Origin: Bacillota bacterium
GTDB lineage: Bacteria > Bacillota > Clostridia > Lachnospirales > CAG-274
Assembly: GCA_017543265.1 (NCBI GenBank)
Contig: JAFYGI010000015.1
Span: forward strand, 1 to 64,000
DNA length: 64,000 bases
Direction: 5' to 3'
The notes under the pieces were generated by a model, which had not been told where the DNA came from, did no database searches, and saw nothing but the letters and a program-made list of their open reading frames with translations. Position numbers and translations under genes: made by a program. Positions 25,053 to 33,632 of the stretch are shown one piece after another; position 1 is the stretch's first letter; every line of letters begins with the position of its first letter.

Positions 25053-25742
25053 ATGGGTTTAAGAACACAGATAGAAACGGTAAAAAAGAAAGACCCCGCG
25101 ATAAAATCCTCGCTGGAGGTCATTCTTTACCCCAGCTTCTGGGCTATGGTATTCCACGGCGGAGCGCATAGATTATACAAGCATAGGCATTATTTCCTTG
25201 CAAGGCTTGTATCGCAGATATCCCGCGGCTTTACAGGCATAGAGATACACCCCGGCGCAACACTCGGCGAGGGCGTATTTATAGACCACGGTATGGCGGT
25301 CGTTATAGGCGAGACCTGCGAGATAGGCGATAATGTCACTATCTATCAGGGCGTTACCCTCGGCGGTACGGGCAAGGACGTGGGCAAGCGTCACCCCACC
25401 GTCGGCAGCAATGTGCTGATAGGCGCAGGCGCAAGGGTGCTGGGTCCCATAAATATAGGCGATAATTCCAAAATAGGCGCAGGCAGCGTCGTGCTTGACG
25501 ATGTGCCGCCCTACGCTACCGTCGTGGGCGTACCCGCAAGGGTGGTAAGGATGAATTACGATAACTGCCCGTCCGATACCCTCGACCAGCTGCATATCCC
25601 CGACCTTGTCGAGCTTCAGATAGAAGAAATGCATGGCAAGATACGCGAGCTTGAGCTTATGCTTGAAAGCGAGAAAAGCAAGCACAAGCTCAAGGATAAA
25701 AAGAAAAATAAGCATAAGGACAATAAAAACAACAAGGAGTAA
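25053..25742 (+). CDS. cysE: Serine O-acetyltransferase
   Basis: 229 aa. It transfers acetyl from acetyl-CoA to serine, the first step of cysteine synthesis. The start at 25053 ([42 protein letters not shown]) is preceded by GGAGG; an upstream ATG at 25002 gives a non-family extension. Left-handed beta-helix hexapeptides run from about 65 to 165 ([23 protein letters not shown]..., [17 protein letters not shown]). Catalytic His residues are in IDHG and RHPT. After about 190 comes an unusual Lys-rich tail ([15 protein letters not shown]). cysS follows after 2 bases. No T-box leader is visible upstream. Confidence 0.93.
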   Translation: MGLRTQIETVKKKDPAIKSSLEVILYPSFWAMVFHGGAHRLYKHRHYFLARLVSQISRGFTGIEIHPGATLGEGVFIDHGMAVVIGETCEIGDNVTIYQGVTLGGTGKDVGKRHPTVGSNVLIGAGARVLGPINIGDNSKIGAGSVVLDDVPPYATVVGVPARVVRMNYDNCPSDTLDQLHIPDLVELQIEEMHGKIRELELMLESEKSKHKLKDKKKNKHKDNKNNKE

Positions 25743-25744
25743 CC

Positions 25745-27145
25745 ATGAAGATCTACAACACACTTACACGCACAAAAGAAGAATTTGTCCCCATGGAGGC
25801 GGGCAAGATCAAAATGTACGTTTGCGGTCCCACCGTATACGACTATATCCACATCGGCAATGCACGCCCCTACGTTATTTTTGACACTATCCGCAGATAT
25901 TTTGAGTACAAGGGCTACAGCGTAAACTATGTACAGAATTTCACCGATGTTGACGACAAAATAATCAAGCGTGCCAACGAGGAAGGGGTCGAGTCCACCG
26001 TTATCTCCGAGCGCTATATAAAAGAGGCGTTAAAGGATGCCGCAGGCCTTAATGTGGAGCCCGCGACCAAAAACCCCAAGGTGACCGAGGAAATGGACCA
26101 TATAATCGAAATGGTGCAGACCCTTATCGACAAGGGTCACGCCTACGAGGTGGACGGCACTGTATTTTTCGACACCAAGTCCTTTGACGGCTACGGCAAG
26201 CTGTCGGGCAAAAATATCGACGACCTTATGGCGGGCGCAAGAATAGACGTTGACGACAACAAGAAAAACCCCACCGATTTTGTGCTCTGGAAACCTAAAA
26301 AAGAGGGCGAGCCCGCATGGCAGTCCCCCTGGGGCGAGGGTCGTCCCGGCTGGCATATCGAATGCTCGGTAATGGCAAAGAGATACCTTGGCGACACCAT
26401 CGACATACACGCGGGCGGCGAGGACCTTATCTTCCCCCACCACGAAAACGAGATCGCGCAGAGCGAGGCCGCAAACGGCGTGCCCTTTGCACGCTACTGG
26501 ATGCACAACGGCTTTATCAACATAGACAATATAAAAATGAGCAAGTCGAAGGGCAATTTCTTTACTTTAAGAGAGATTGCGGCGGAGTTTCCCTATGATG
26601 TGGTGCGTTTCTTTATTTTAAGCGGCCACTACAGAAGCCCCATCAACTTCTCGCGCGAGCTTATGACCGCAGCTGGCACCAGCCTTGACAGGATCAAAAA
26701 CTGCGCAAAATCCCTTGATTTTATCGTAAAGAACACACAGGGCGAAATGACCGCCGAGGAAAAGGAGCTTTCCGCACAGGCTGATGCCTTCCGCGTTCAG
26801 CTTGAAACGGCTATGGAGGATGATTTCAACACCGCAGATGCCGTTACCGCCATTTTTGATTTGGTTTCCTTTGCCAACAAAAATGTAAAAGAGACCTCGT
26901 CAAAGGCCTTTGCGGAGGATATTTTAAACAAGCTTTTGACCCTTTGCAACATTCTGGGCATCAAGCCCCTTGAAGCCGAGGAAAAGGGCGATACCGCCAA
27001 AATAGAGGAGCTTATCGCAAAGCGCACGGAGGCCAAAAAGGCAAAGGATTTTGCCACAGCCGACGCTATCCGCGCAGAGCTGCTTGAAATGGGCGTTGTT
27101 ATCGAGGATACACGCGCGGGGGTACGCTGGTCGTATGCAAAATAA
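25745..27145 (+). CDS. cysS: Cysteinyl-tRNA synthetase
   Basis: 466 aa, the family's usual length. It charges tRNA-Cys. The class I signature is YDYIHIGNARPY (HIGH equivalent, about 30-41) and KMSKSKGN is at about 265. Zinc ligands are Cys28 (VCGPT), Cys in WHIECS, and HHENEIAQSEA. The neighbours cysE upstream and mrnC overlapping downstream follow the Bacillus subtilis order. Confidence 0.97.
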   Translation: MKIYNTLTRTKEEFVPMEAGKIKMYVCGPTVYDYIHIGNARPYVIFDTIRRYFEYKGYSVNYVQNFTDVDDKIIKRANEEGVESTVISERYIKEALKDAAGLNVEPATKNPKVTEEMDHIIEMVQTLIDKGHAYEVDGTVFFDTKSFDGYGKLSGKNIDDLMAGARIDVDDNKKNPTDFVLWKPKKEGEPAWQSPWGEGRPGWHIECSVMAKRYLGDTIDIHAGGEDLIFPHHENEIAQSEAANGVPFARYWMHNGFINIDNIKMSKSKGNFFTLREIAAEFPYDVVRFFILSGHYRSPINFSRELMTAAGTSLDRIKNCAKSLDFIVKNTQGEMTAEEKELSAQADAFRVQLETAMEDDFNTADAVTAIFDLVSFANKNVKETSSKAFAEDILNKLLTLCNILGIKPLEAEEKGDTAKIEELIAKRTEAKKAKDFATADAIRAELLEMGVVIEDTRAGVRWSYAK

Positions 27146-27521
27146 AATTGACCCAAAGGAATATTCACCGCTTGCCCTTGCGTATATGGGCGATGCGGTC
27201 TTTGATATTTTAGTGCGGGGCTATATCCTCGCAAAGGGCAATATGCCCGCAAACAAGCTTCACAAAATTGCCAAGGGCTATGTAAATGCAGCATCGCAGG
27301 CCAAAATGTATATGCACCTTGAACAAATAGCCACCGAGGAGGAGCTTGCCGTGCTTAAACGCGGCAGAAACGCCAAAAGCTATACCACAGCCAAAAACCA
27401 GAGCGTGACCGATTACCGCCACGCCACGGGGCTGGAGGCGCTGTTCGGTTATTTGTATTTAAAGGGTGACAGGGACAGGATAGATGAGCTGTTTACGGCC
27501 TGTCTTGCCGTAATTGAATAG
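27135..27521 (+). CDS. mrnC: Mini-ribonuclease III
   Basis: 128 aa RNase III-like domain without a double-strand RNA-binding domain; it matures 23S rRNA ends. The start ATG at 27135 lies inside the end of cysS (11-base overlap); family homology begins at YSPLALAYMGDAVFDILVR, which contains the catalytic Asp. GLEALFGYLYLKGD is the second conserved block. Placement after cysS is the standard order in Firmicutes. Confidence 0.93.
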   Translation: MQNKIDPKEYSPLALAYMGDAVFDILVRGYILAKGNMPANKLHKIAKGYVNAASQAKMYMHLEQIATEEELAVLKRGRNAKSYTTAKNQSVTDYRHATGLEALFGYLYLKGDRDRIDELFTACLAVIE

Positions 27522-27547
27522 TCCGACAAAAGAAAGGAGCGCCGACA

Positions 27548-28153
27548 ATGGACAATCAAAAGAAAAACAAGGTCAAAGCCACCGTTATAGAAGCATTAGC
27601 CTCGTTCATCTGTCTTTTTCTGATAATACTGATCTTCTACACAGAAAGGATGGGATACAAGCTATACATTTTCGGTTTGATAAGGGCATCGTCGGAGCTT
27701 GCGGTATGGATAGCTATAATATCCCGTTTATCGACCTATTTAAGCAACTATGTAATGGGTGATGCTGCAACAAAGAAAAAATCTCTCAATGCCGCAGCGG
27801 CGTTATTTGTTGTTTTTGCCATATTTGAGGCCTTCTGCCTTTCAATGAGCTATCACCAGATGAAGGCTCCCAAGCAGGTCATATCAAATCCCGATGACAC
27901 CGAGGTATTTATCATGGAGTACACGGAGCGTTTGCTCCCCAATTCTCCCGAATACAGCTATATAAAAATATACCAGAAGCACAATATATTTGTGGAGGAG
28001 CTGGGCACGGTGGATCACTTTGATTTTTCCGAGCTTTCACCGCTTGAAAACGGTATGTGCAGCTACAGCTACGACCACACGCGAAGTGCATTTACACTAT
28101 ACATAAAAGGAGTACACGAGCAGTACCGCCGAACCTATATCCTGACCCACTGA
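27548..28153 (+). CDS. Unknown membrane protein
   Basis: 201 aa. Three membrane segments (about 15-32, 42-60 and 80-97) are followed by a C-terminal domain of about 100 residues, probably outside, rich in Tyr and acidic residues (NPDDTEVFIMEYTERLLPNSPEYSYIKIYQK). Not a family I recognise. AAAGGAG lies ahead of the start. It is inserted between mrnC and rlmB, which are adjacent in most Firmicutes, so it is a lineage-specific addition to the operon. Confidence 0.7.
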   Translation: MDNQKKNKVKATVIEALASFICLFLIILIFYTERMGYKLYIFGLIRASSELAVWIAIISRLSTYLSNYVMGDAATKKKSLNAAAALFVVFAIFEAFCLSMSYHQMKAPKQVISNPDDTEVFIMEYTERLLPNSPEYSYIKIYQKHNIFVEELGTVDHFDFSELSPLENGMCSYSYDHTRSAFTLYIKGVHEQYRRTYILTH

Positions 28154-28191
28154 CAAGACCGAAGGGTCAGCGGAAGCACTGACATAAGACC

Positions 28192-29013
28192 ATGGAACGA
28201 AAGAAATTTACAAAAAAGACATACAGCCGCGGCAAACACGGCTTTGACGAAAAAGATAACGAATTTATCGAAGAAAGCAGTAATTTAGAGGGCAGAAACC
28301 CCGTGCTGGAGGCACTCAACCACGACCGCCCCATTGACAAGATACTTGTTAAAAAGGGCGAGATAGAGGGTACCTTAAAGGTCATTGTTGCAAAGGCGCG
28401 TGAAAAGGGTATCCCCGTGCAGGAGATAGACAAGCACAAAATGGAGCAGATATCCGTAAGCCACAACAACCAGGGTGTTATTGCGGTCTGCCCCGCCTAC
28501 GAATACTGCGATGTAAGCGACATCCTGCAAAACGCAAGGGACAAGGGCGAGCAGCCGCTTATCGTGATACTGGACGAGATAACCGACCCGCACAATCTGG
28601 GTGCGATAATCCGTACCGCCGAATGCTGCGGCGCACACGGCGTTATCATACCCAAAAGGCGCTCTGTCGGCCTTACGGCCATAGTCGGCAAGACCTCTGC
28701 GGGCGCTGTTGAATATATGCCCGTGGCGCGGGTAACAAACCTTGCGCAGACCATTGACGAGCTTAAAAAGCAGAATATCTGGGTCGCCTGTGCCGATATG
28801 GACGGACAGGACTACTACAAGGCACCCCTTGACGGCGCTTTGGCCATAGTTACAGGCAGCGAGGGCAAGGGTGTCAGCCGTCTTATAAAGGACAAATGCG
28901 ATTTTATTGTTGGTATACCCATGCTTGGCAGGATACAGTCGCTTAATGCGTCGGTGTCGGCAAGCATAATCTTATACGAGGCTCTGCGCCAAAGACGAGG
29001 TAACAAAAAATGA
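28192..29013 (+). CDS. rlmB: 23S rRNA 2'-O-ribose methyltransferase, TrmH family
   Basis: 273 aa SPOUT-fold enzyme. A substrate-binding N-terminal domain (about 30-110, LEGRNPVLEALNHDRPIDKILV) precedes the knotted catalytic domain with its three motifs: LDEITDPHNLGAIIRTAECCG, IVTGSEGKGVSRL and IPMLGRIQSLNASVSASIILYE. It methylates a 23S rRNA ribose. The ATG at 28192 has no clear Shine-Dalgarno sequence; short GACCC/GGGTC and CTGAC repeats fill the 38 bases before it. It overlaps rae1 by 4 bases. Confidence 0.93.
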   Translation: MERKKFTKKTYSRGKHGFDEKDNEFIEESSNLEGRNPVLEALNHDRPIDKILVKKGEIEGTLKVIVAKAREKGIPVQEIDKHKMEQISVSHNNQGVIAVCPAYEYCDVSDILQNARDKGEQPLIVILDEITDPHNLGAIIRTAECCGAHGVIIPKRRSVGLTAIVGKTSAGAVEYMPVARVTNLAQTIDELKKQNIWVACADMDGQDYYKAPLDGALAIVTGSEGKGVSRLIKDKCDFIVGIPMLGRIQSLNASVSASIILYEALRQRRGNKK

Positions 29014-29576
29014 ACAACAACTACCTGCTTGTAGACGGGTACAACATAATTTTTGCGTGGGACAAGCTTAAAAAGCTGGCCGATGACAACCTTGACCACG
29101 CCCGCGAAAAGCTTATCAACATATTGAGCAATTATCAGGGCGTTAAAAAATGCGAAATTATAATCGTATTTGACGCTTACATGGTAAAGGGCGGCGCGGG
29201 CAGCGTTATCAGGCAGGGCAATGTGTATGTCGTTTACACCAAGGAGGCCGAGACCGCCGACAGCTACATAGAGCGCACTACTGCCCTGTTAAGCAAAAAC
29301 GAGGATGTCTTGCCCTTTGCAAAGCACGGCGATGATGCACCAAAGGTAAAAAACAGCATCCGTGTTGCGACCTCGGACGGGCTGGAGCAGGTAATAATCA
29401 TGAGCCAGGGGGCTGTGCGCGTTTCCGCAGGCGAGCTTTACGAGGAGGTCAGGCTTGCCAAGCAGCACATACGCGGGCATATAGAGCGTCAGCGGCCTGT
29501 CAAAAACAATATGCTTATCGACAATCTCGACCCCGAGGCTGCCGAGTGGCTTGAAAATTTAAGGAGAGAGAAGTAA
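29010..29576 (+). CDS. rae1: NYN-domain ribosome-associated endoribonuclease Rae1 (YacP)
   Basis: 188 aa. PIN-like NYN nuclease: LLVDGYNIIFAW carries the first acidic residue, IIVFDAYM the second, and EAETADSYIE and RVATSDGLEQ the later ones. Rae1 enters the ribosomal A site and cuts mRNA during translation in B. subtilis. The order rlmB-yacP-sigH is the same there. The ATG overlaps the rlmB stop. Confidence 0.93.
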   Translation: MNNNYLLVDGYNIIFAWDKLKKLADDNLDHAREKLINILSNYQGVKKCEIIIVFDAYMVKGGAGSVIRQGNVYVVYTKEAETADSYIERTTALLSKNEDVLPFAKHGDDAPKVKNSIRVATSDGLEQVIIMSQGAVRVSAGELYEEVRLAKQHIRGHIERQRPVKNNMLIDNLDPEAAEWLENLRREK

Positions 29577-29581
29577 CAAAG

Positions 29582-30214
29582 TTGGTAGATGCAATTTACA
29601 AAAGATTTTCCGAGACCGACGACAACAAGCTGGTCATACTTGCAAGGGACGGCGACCCTGCGGCGCAGGAATTTCTTATCGAGAAATACAAGAAAATGGT
29701 GCGCATAAAGGCGCGTGGATATTACATAATGGGCGGTGACAGCGAGGACATTATCCAAGAGGGAATGATAGGCCTGTACAAGGCGATACGCGATTTTGAC
29801 GAGACCAAGCAGGTCAATTTTTTCAGCTTTGCGGCGCTTTGCATCACACGCCAGATACACACGGCAATAAAATCGGCCAACAGGCAAAAGCACATACCGC
29901 TTAATTCGTCGCTCAGCCTTGACCGCGCCGTATACGAGGAAAACGAGGATTTTACCTATCTTGAGACCCTTGCCAACAGCGAGGTGACAAACCCCGAAAG
30001 CCTGATAATCAGCAGCGAAAACAAGACCGAGCTGGAAAAGCGCATAGGCAGCAGCCTGAGCGATCTGGAAAAGCGTGTGCTGTTTTTATACCTGCGCGGC
30101 AAAAGCTATGTGGAGATAGCGGGCATAATAGCCAAGGACGAAAAGAGCATAGACAACGCCCTGCAGCGCATAAAAAAGAAAGTGACAAAAATACTGAACG
30201 CACAAGAGGGATAG
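29582..30214 (+). CDS. sigH: RNA polymerase sigma-H factor
   Basis: 210 aa. Sigma-70 regions: region 2 about 30-100 (AQEFLIEKYKKMVRIKARGYYIMGGDSEDIIQEGMIGLYKAIRDFD..FFSFAALCITRQI), region 4 about 150-205 (SDLEKRVLFLYLRGKSYVEIAGI...IDNALQRIKKK). This is the stationary-phase and early sporulation sigma factor of Firmicutes. The start is TTG at 29582, since no ATG or GTG lies in frame before the conserved region; GGAG is about 15 bases away, so initiation may be weak or regulated. Confidence 0.93.
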   Translation: MVDAIYKRFSETDDNKLVILARDGDPAAQEFLIEKYKKMVRIKARGYYIMGGDSEDIIQEGMIGLYKAIRDFDETKQVNFFSFAALCITRQIHTAIKSANRQKHIPLNSSLSLDRAVYEENEDFTYLETLANSEVTNPESLIISSENKTELEKRIGSSLSDLEKRVLFLYLRGKSYVEIAGIIAKDEKSIDNALQRIKKKVTKILNAQEG

Positions 30215-30218
30215 GATA

Positions 30219-30695
30219 ATGGCAAAAGAGGTTAAGACAAACGCAATGCGCATACTTGACAAAAACAAGGTCAGCTACCGCATAAACACCTACGAGTGTG
30301 AGGAGTTTCATGACGGCGTAAGCATTGCACAAATGCTGGGACAAAGCCCCAACATGACGTTTAAAACGCTTGTTACGCAGGGCAAAAGCAAAAATTTCTT
30401 TGTTTTTGTTATCCCCGTCAACAGAGAGATAGATCTGAAAGCTGCGGCGGCCAGCGTGGGCGAAAAATCGGTGGAAATGATACACGTCAAGGATATAAAC
30501 AAAATAACGGGCTATATCCGCGGCGGCTGTACGCCGATAGGCATGAAAAAGCAGTTTGTTACGGTGGTGGATAACACCGCAAAAAACTTTGACGAGATAA
30601 TAATAAGCGGCGGGCGCATAGGCTCGCAGATTTTTCTTGCACCCGACGACCTGGTAAAGGTAACGGGCGCAAAATATGACGATATACTTGCATAA
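30219..30695 (+). CDS. ybaK: Cys-tRNA(Pro)/Cys-tRNA(Cys) deacylase YbaK
   Basis: 158 aa YbaK/EbsC-type editing domain. The pattern TNAMRILDKNKVSYRINTYE, FKTLVTQG, FVFVIPVNREIDLKAAA and GYIRGGCTPIGMKK (substrate-binding G-x-x-x-G-G-x-x-P) is diagnostic. It removes cysteine from mischarged tRNA-Pro. It is last in the cysE-to-sigH run, 4 bases after sigH. Confidence 0.92.
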   Translation: MAKEVKTNAMRILDKNKVSYRINTYECEEFHDGVSIAQMLGQSPNMTFKTLVTQGKSKNFFVFVIPVNREIDLKAAAASVGEKSVEMIHVKDINKITGYIRGGCTPIGMKKQFVTVVDNTAKNFDEIIISGGRIGSQIFLAPDDLVKVTGAKYDDILA

Positions 30696-30700
30696 AAAAA

Positions 30701-30719
30701 CCGCGGCATTAAGCCGCGG
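30701..30719. terminator. Bidirectional terminator between ybaK and pilT
   Basis: CCGCGGC, loop ATTAA, GCCGCGG, with an A-run before it and an eight-base T-run after it; serves both converging operons. Confidence 0.9.
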
Positions 30720-30730
30720 GATTTTTTTTA

Positions 30731-31798
30731 TCAGTTGCCGATAAGGTAACGCTTGAATGCGTCCACATCGATACAGTTGACAAGAGCAGTCTTCTGGGAG
30801 ATCTTGCCCTCTTTAACAAGTGCAGCCAGATGGAAGTCAAGTGTCTGCATACCTGCGGACTGGCTTGTCTGCATGGTCGAGGAGATCTGGTGAGTTTTAT
30901 CCTCACGGATCATGTTTCTGATAGCATCGTTTACTACAAGAACCTCAAGTGCAGCCATACGTCCGTGGCCGTCCTTAAGCGGTACAAGACGCTGTGTAAC
31001 AACGCCCTCAAGTACCATAGCCAGCTGTGTTCTAACCTGCTGTCTTGCGTGCGGAGGGAACGAGTCGATAACACGGTTGATGGTAGAAGCAGCACCGATA
31101 GTATGCAGTGTCGAGAATACCAAGTGACCTGTCTCGGCTGCGGTAAGGGCAACGGAGATAGTCTCGTTATCACGCATCTCACCTACGAGGATAACATCGG
31201 GGTCCTCACGCAGAGAACCGCGCAGCGCATTTTCAAAGGACAGTGTATCTGTACCGACCTCACGCTGGTTTACGATACAAAGCTGATGGTTATGTACATA
31301 CTCTATAGGGTCCTCTATAGTGATGATATGCTCACGTCTTGTACGGTTTATCTGGTTGATGATCGCAGCCAGAGTTGTTGACTTACCCGAACCTGTAGGA
31401 CCGGTAACAAGTACCAGACCCTTTTTAAGGCTTGCGAAGTGACGTGCAACGGGAGGAAGGCCCAACTCGTCAATTGTAAGTATCTTTGAAGGAAGGACAC
31501 GGAATACACCGCCAAAGCAGCCCTTCTGCTTGTAGATATTTGCTCTGTAACGTGTTGTTGTTTCGTCCTCGTACGCGAAGTCAAGCTCACCCATGTTCTC
31601 AAGGTAGGAGATCTGGAAATCGGTAAGGATGGAGAACAAAATACTCTTTGTCTCGTCCGGTGTCATTACGGGATAGTTTTCTATATTTGTAAGTTCACCG
31701 TGTAAACGCATTTTCGGCTGAGTACCTACTGTGATATGAAGGTCACTCGCGCCCGAATCTCTCGCCTTTGCAAGCAAGTCTATCATAGCTTCAATCAT
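30731..31798 (-). CDS. pilT: Type IV pilus twitching ATPase PilT
   Basis: 355 aa hexameric AAA-type ATPase that powers pilus retraction. Walker A GPTGSGKST lies at about 131-139, the Asp box IITIEDPIEYVH, Walker B REDPDVILVGEMRDNET and the His box STLHT. AIRNMIREDKTHQI matches the C-terminal AIRNLIRE motif that marks PilT rather than PilB. It is last in the pilus operon. Presence of PilT means these pili should retract, unlike secretion pseudopili. Confidence 0.95.
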   Translation of the reverse strand: MIEAMIDLLAKARDSGASDLHITVGTQPKMRLHGELTNIENYPVMTPDETKSILFSILTDFQISYLENMGELDFAYEDETTTRYRANIYKQKGCFGGVFRVLPSKILTIDELGLPPVARHFASLKKGLVLVTGPTGSGKSTTLAAIINQINRTRREHIITIEDPIEYVHNHQLCIVNQREVGTDTLSFENALRGSLREDPDVILVGEMRDNETISVALTAAETGHLVFSTLHTIGAASTINRVIDSFPPHARQQVRTQLAMVLEGVVTQRLVPLKDGHGRMAALEVLVVNDAIRNMIREDKTHQISSTMQTSQSAGMQTLDFHLAALVKEGKISQKTALVNCIDVDAFKRYLIGN

Positions 31799-31831
31799 TG
31801 GTTTATACCCCCTAAAATAAATTCTTTAAAA

Positions 31832-33556
31832 TTATACAGAATATGTTGCTCTTACCAGCTCGTCTACCGAGGTCTTGCCGCTTAAAACGTGTGCCTTACA
31901 GTCCTCACGCAGTGTGACCATACCCTCTTCGATAGCAGTCTGCTTGATAACAGCCGCATCCTCGTTTCTGTTTATCATGGCTTTTATCTTACCCGATACA
32001 AGGAATACCTCGTGGATACCCATACGTCCTTTATAGCCTGTATTGCCGCATTCGGGACAGCCAACAGCCCTGTACAGCTCTACATCCTCTTTTAATTCAA
32101 GGAATTCTTTCTCGGCCTCATCGGGAACATATTTTTCTTTACAATGTACGCAAAGCTTCTTAACAAGACGCTGTGCGATAACGCCTACGGTAGAGTCGGC
32201 AACCATGTACGGCTCTATACCCATATCCACCAGACGTCCAACGGCACCGACAGCATCGTTGGTATGGATGGTCGAAAGCACAACGTGACCTGTGATAGCG
32301 GCCTTAACAGCTATCTGTGCAGTCTCATCGTCACGGATCTCACCTATCATGATAACGTCGGGGTCCTGACGCAGGATAGAACGAAGGGCTGCGGCAAATG
32401 TCATGCCCGCCTTTGCATTAACCTGTACCTGGTTAAGACCGTCAAGCTTGTACTCAACGGGGTCCTCAACCGTAACCGTATTTATGGTGGCATCGTTTAC
32501 CTCGGAAAGAACCGAGTAAAGCGTTGTGGACTTACCGGAACCGGTAGGGCCGCAAACAAGGATGATGCCGTTGGGTGATTTGATCATGCTCTTGAAGAAC
32601 TTGAGGTTGGTCTCGCTCATACCAAGCTGATCTATGGAAAGGACGGTACCGATACCGCCCAGGACTCTGATAACGATCTTTTCGCCGTATACAGTAGGAA
32701 GTGCCGATACACGCAGGTCGACCTGACGGCCTTCCATCTTGTACTCGATACGACCGTCCTGCGGGATACGCTTTTCGGCAATATCCATACCGGACATGAT
32801 CTTGATACGGGCGGAAAGGTTACCGTGAGCAGCAGCCTTTATTTCCATTTTTTCCACCATCTGACCGTCAATTCTCATTCGGATGCGCGTAACGTCCTTC
32901 TGAGGCTCGATATGGATATCGGAGGTACCGGTCTTGATAGCGGTCTCGATAACATTATTAACAAATTTAACGATAGGTGCGTTGTCGATCTCGCTTTTAA
33001 GCTGATCGCCAAGATCCACCTGCTCCATCTCGGTCTCGTCAAACTCGGAGAACTCCTGGTTTACGGACTCGGATGCTTCGTCACTTTCCTCACCGGAGTA
33101 CCACTGAGGTATGTGAGTTTCAATATCCTCCTGTGTGGCAAGCACAAACTTAACGGGCTTGCCCGATTTAACACGGATATCATCCGACAGGAAGAAGTTC
33201 ATGGGGTCGATAGTTGCGACCACAATACCCTTTTCTGTCAGGTCGATAGGCAATACGGTATGCTTTTCGCAATAATCCATTTTAAGCAGCGCCGTAGCCG
33301 CAGGATTGGGCTCCAGCTTGCCTATCTCGACATACTCGACCTTCAGACGACCCGCAAGGATACGCATAAGGTCGGTTTCCTGGATATAGCCAAGCTCTAT
33401 AAGTGTATCACCTAATTTTTTGCCCTTTTGCTTTTGGATTTTAAGGGCGTATTCCAGCTGGTCTACGGTGATAAGACCGTTCATAAGCAAAAGCTTACCT
33501 ATAGGAATATTTTTCTGTCCCTGCGGACCGCCCATTGGCATTCCCATATAAATCAC
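31832..33556 (-). CDS. pilB: Type IV pilus assembly ATPase PilB
   Basis: 574 aa. The N-terminal MshEN/T2SSE_N-like domain (about 15-150) has two repeats (IGKLLLMNGLITVDQLEYAL and LGDTLIELGYIQETDLMRIL), a fold that in MshE and relatives binds cyclic di-GMP; the leading Arg of the first repeat is absent here. The C-terminal ATPase has Walker A GPTGSGKSTTLYS, VEDPVEYKLDG, Walker B RQDPDVIMIGEIRDDET and STIHTND. A four-cysteine zinc site (CVHC...CPEC) follows. It drives pilus extension. A hairpin at 33579-33596 separates it from the minor pilin gene upstream. Confidence 0.95.
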   Translation of the reverse strand: MIYMGMPMGGPQGQKNIPIGKLLLMNGLITVDQLEYALKIQKQKGKKLGDTLIELGYIQETDLMRILAGRLKVEYVEIGKLEPNPAATALLKMDYCEKHTVLPIDLTEKGIVVATIDPMNFFLSDDIRVKSGKPVKFVLATQEDIETHIPQWYSGEESDEASESVNQEFSEFDETEMEQVDLGDQLKSEIDNAPIVKFVNNVIETAIKTGTSDIHIEPQKDVTRIRMRIDGQMVEKMEIKAAAHGNLSARIKIMSGMDIAEKRIPQDGRIEYKMEGRQVDLRVSALPTVYGEKIVIRVLGGIGTVLSIDQLGMSETNLKFFKSMIKSPNGIILVCGPTGSGKSTTLYSVLSEVNDATINTVTVEDPVEYKLDGLNQVQVNAKAGMTFAAALRSILRQDPDVIMIGEIRDDETAQIAVKAAITGHVVLSTIHTNDAVGAVGRLVDMGIEPYMVADSTVGVIAQRLVKKLCVHCKEKYVPDEAEKEFLELKEDVELYRAVGCPECGNTGYKGRMGIHEVFLVSGKIKAMINRNEDAAVIKQTAIEEGMVTLREDCKAHVLSGKTSVDELVRATYSV

Positions 33557-33578
33557 TTCCTGTTTTTATTTTTATTTA

Positions 33579-33596
33579 GGGGCGCTTGCGCGCCCC
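33579..33596 (-). promoter_or_regulatory. GC-rich hairpin between the large minor pilin and pilB
   Basis: GGGGCG pairs with CGCCCC around CTTGCG. On the minus strand it is followed by AT-rich sequence with few T-runs (TAAATAAAAATAAAAAC). It is therefore more likely an attenuator or mRNA-processing or stability element than a full terminator. It could set the ratio of structural to motor proteins. Confidence 0.45.
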
Positions 33597-33632
33597 CATT
33601 TTGGTGTTTATTAATTTTGTGATACCTTTTTA

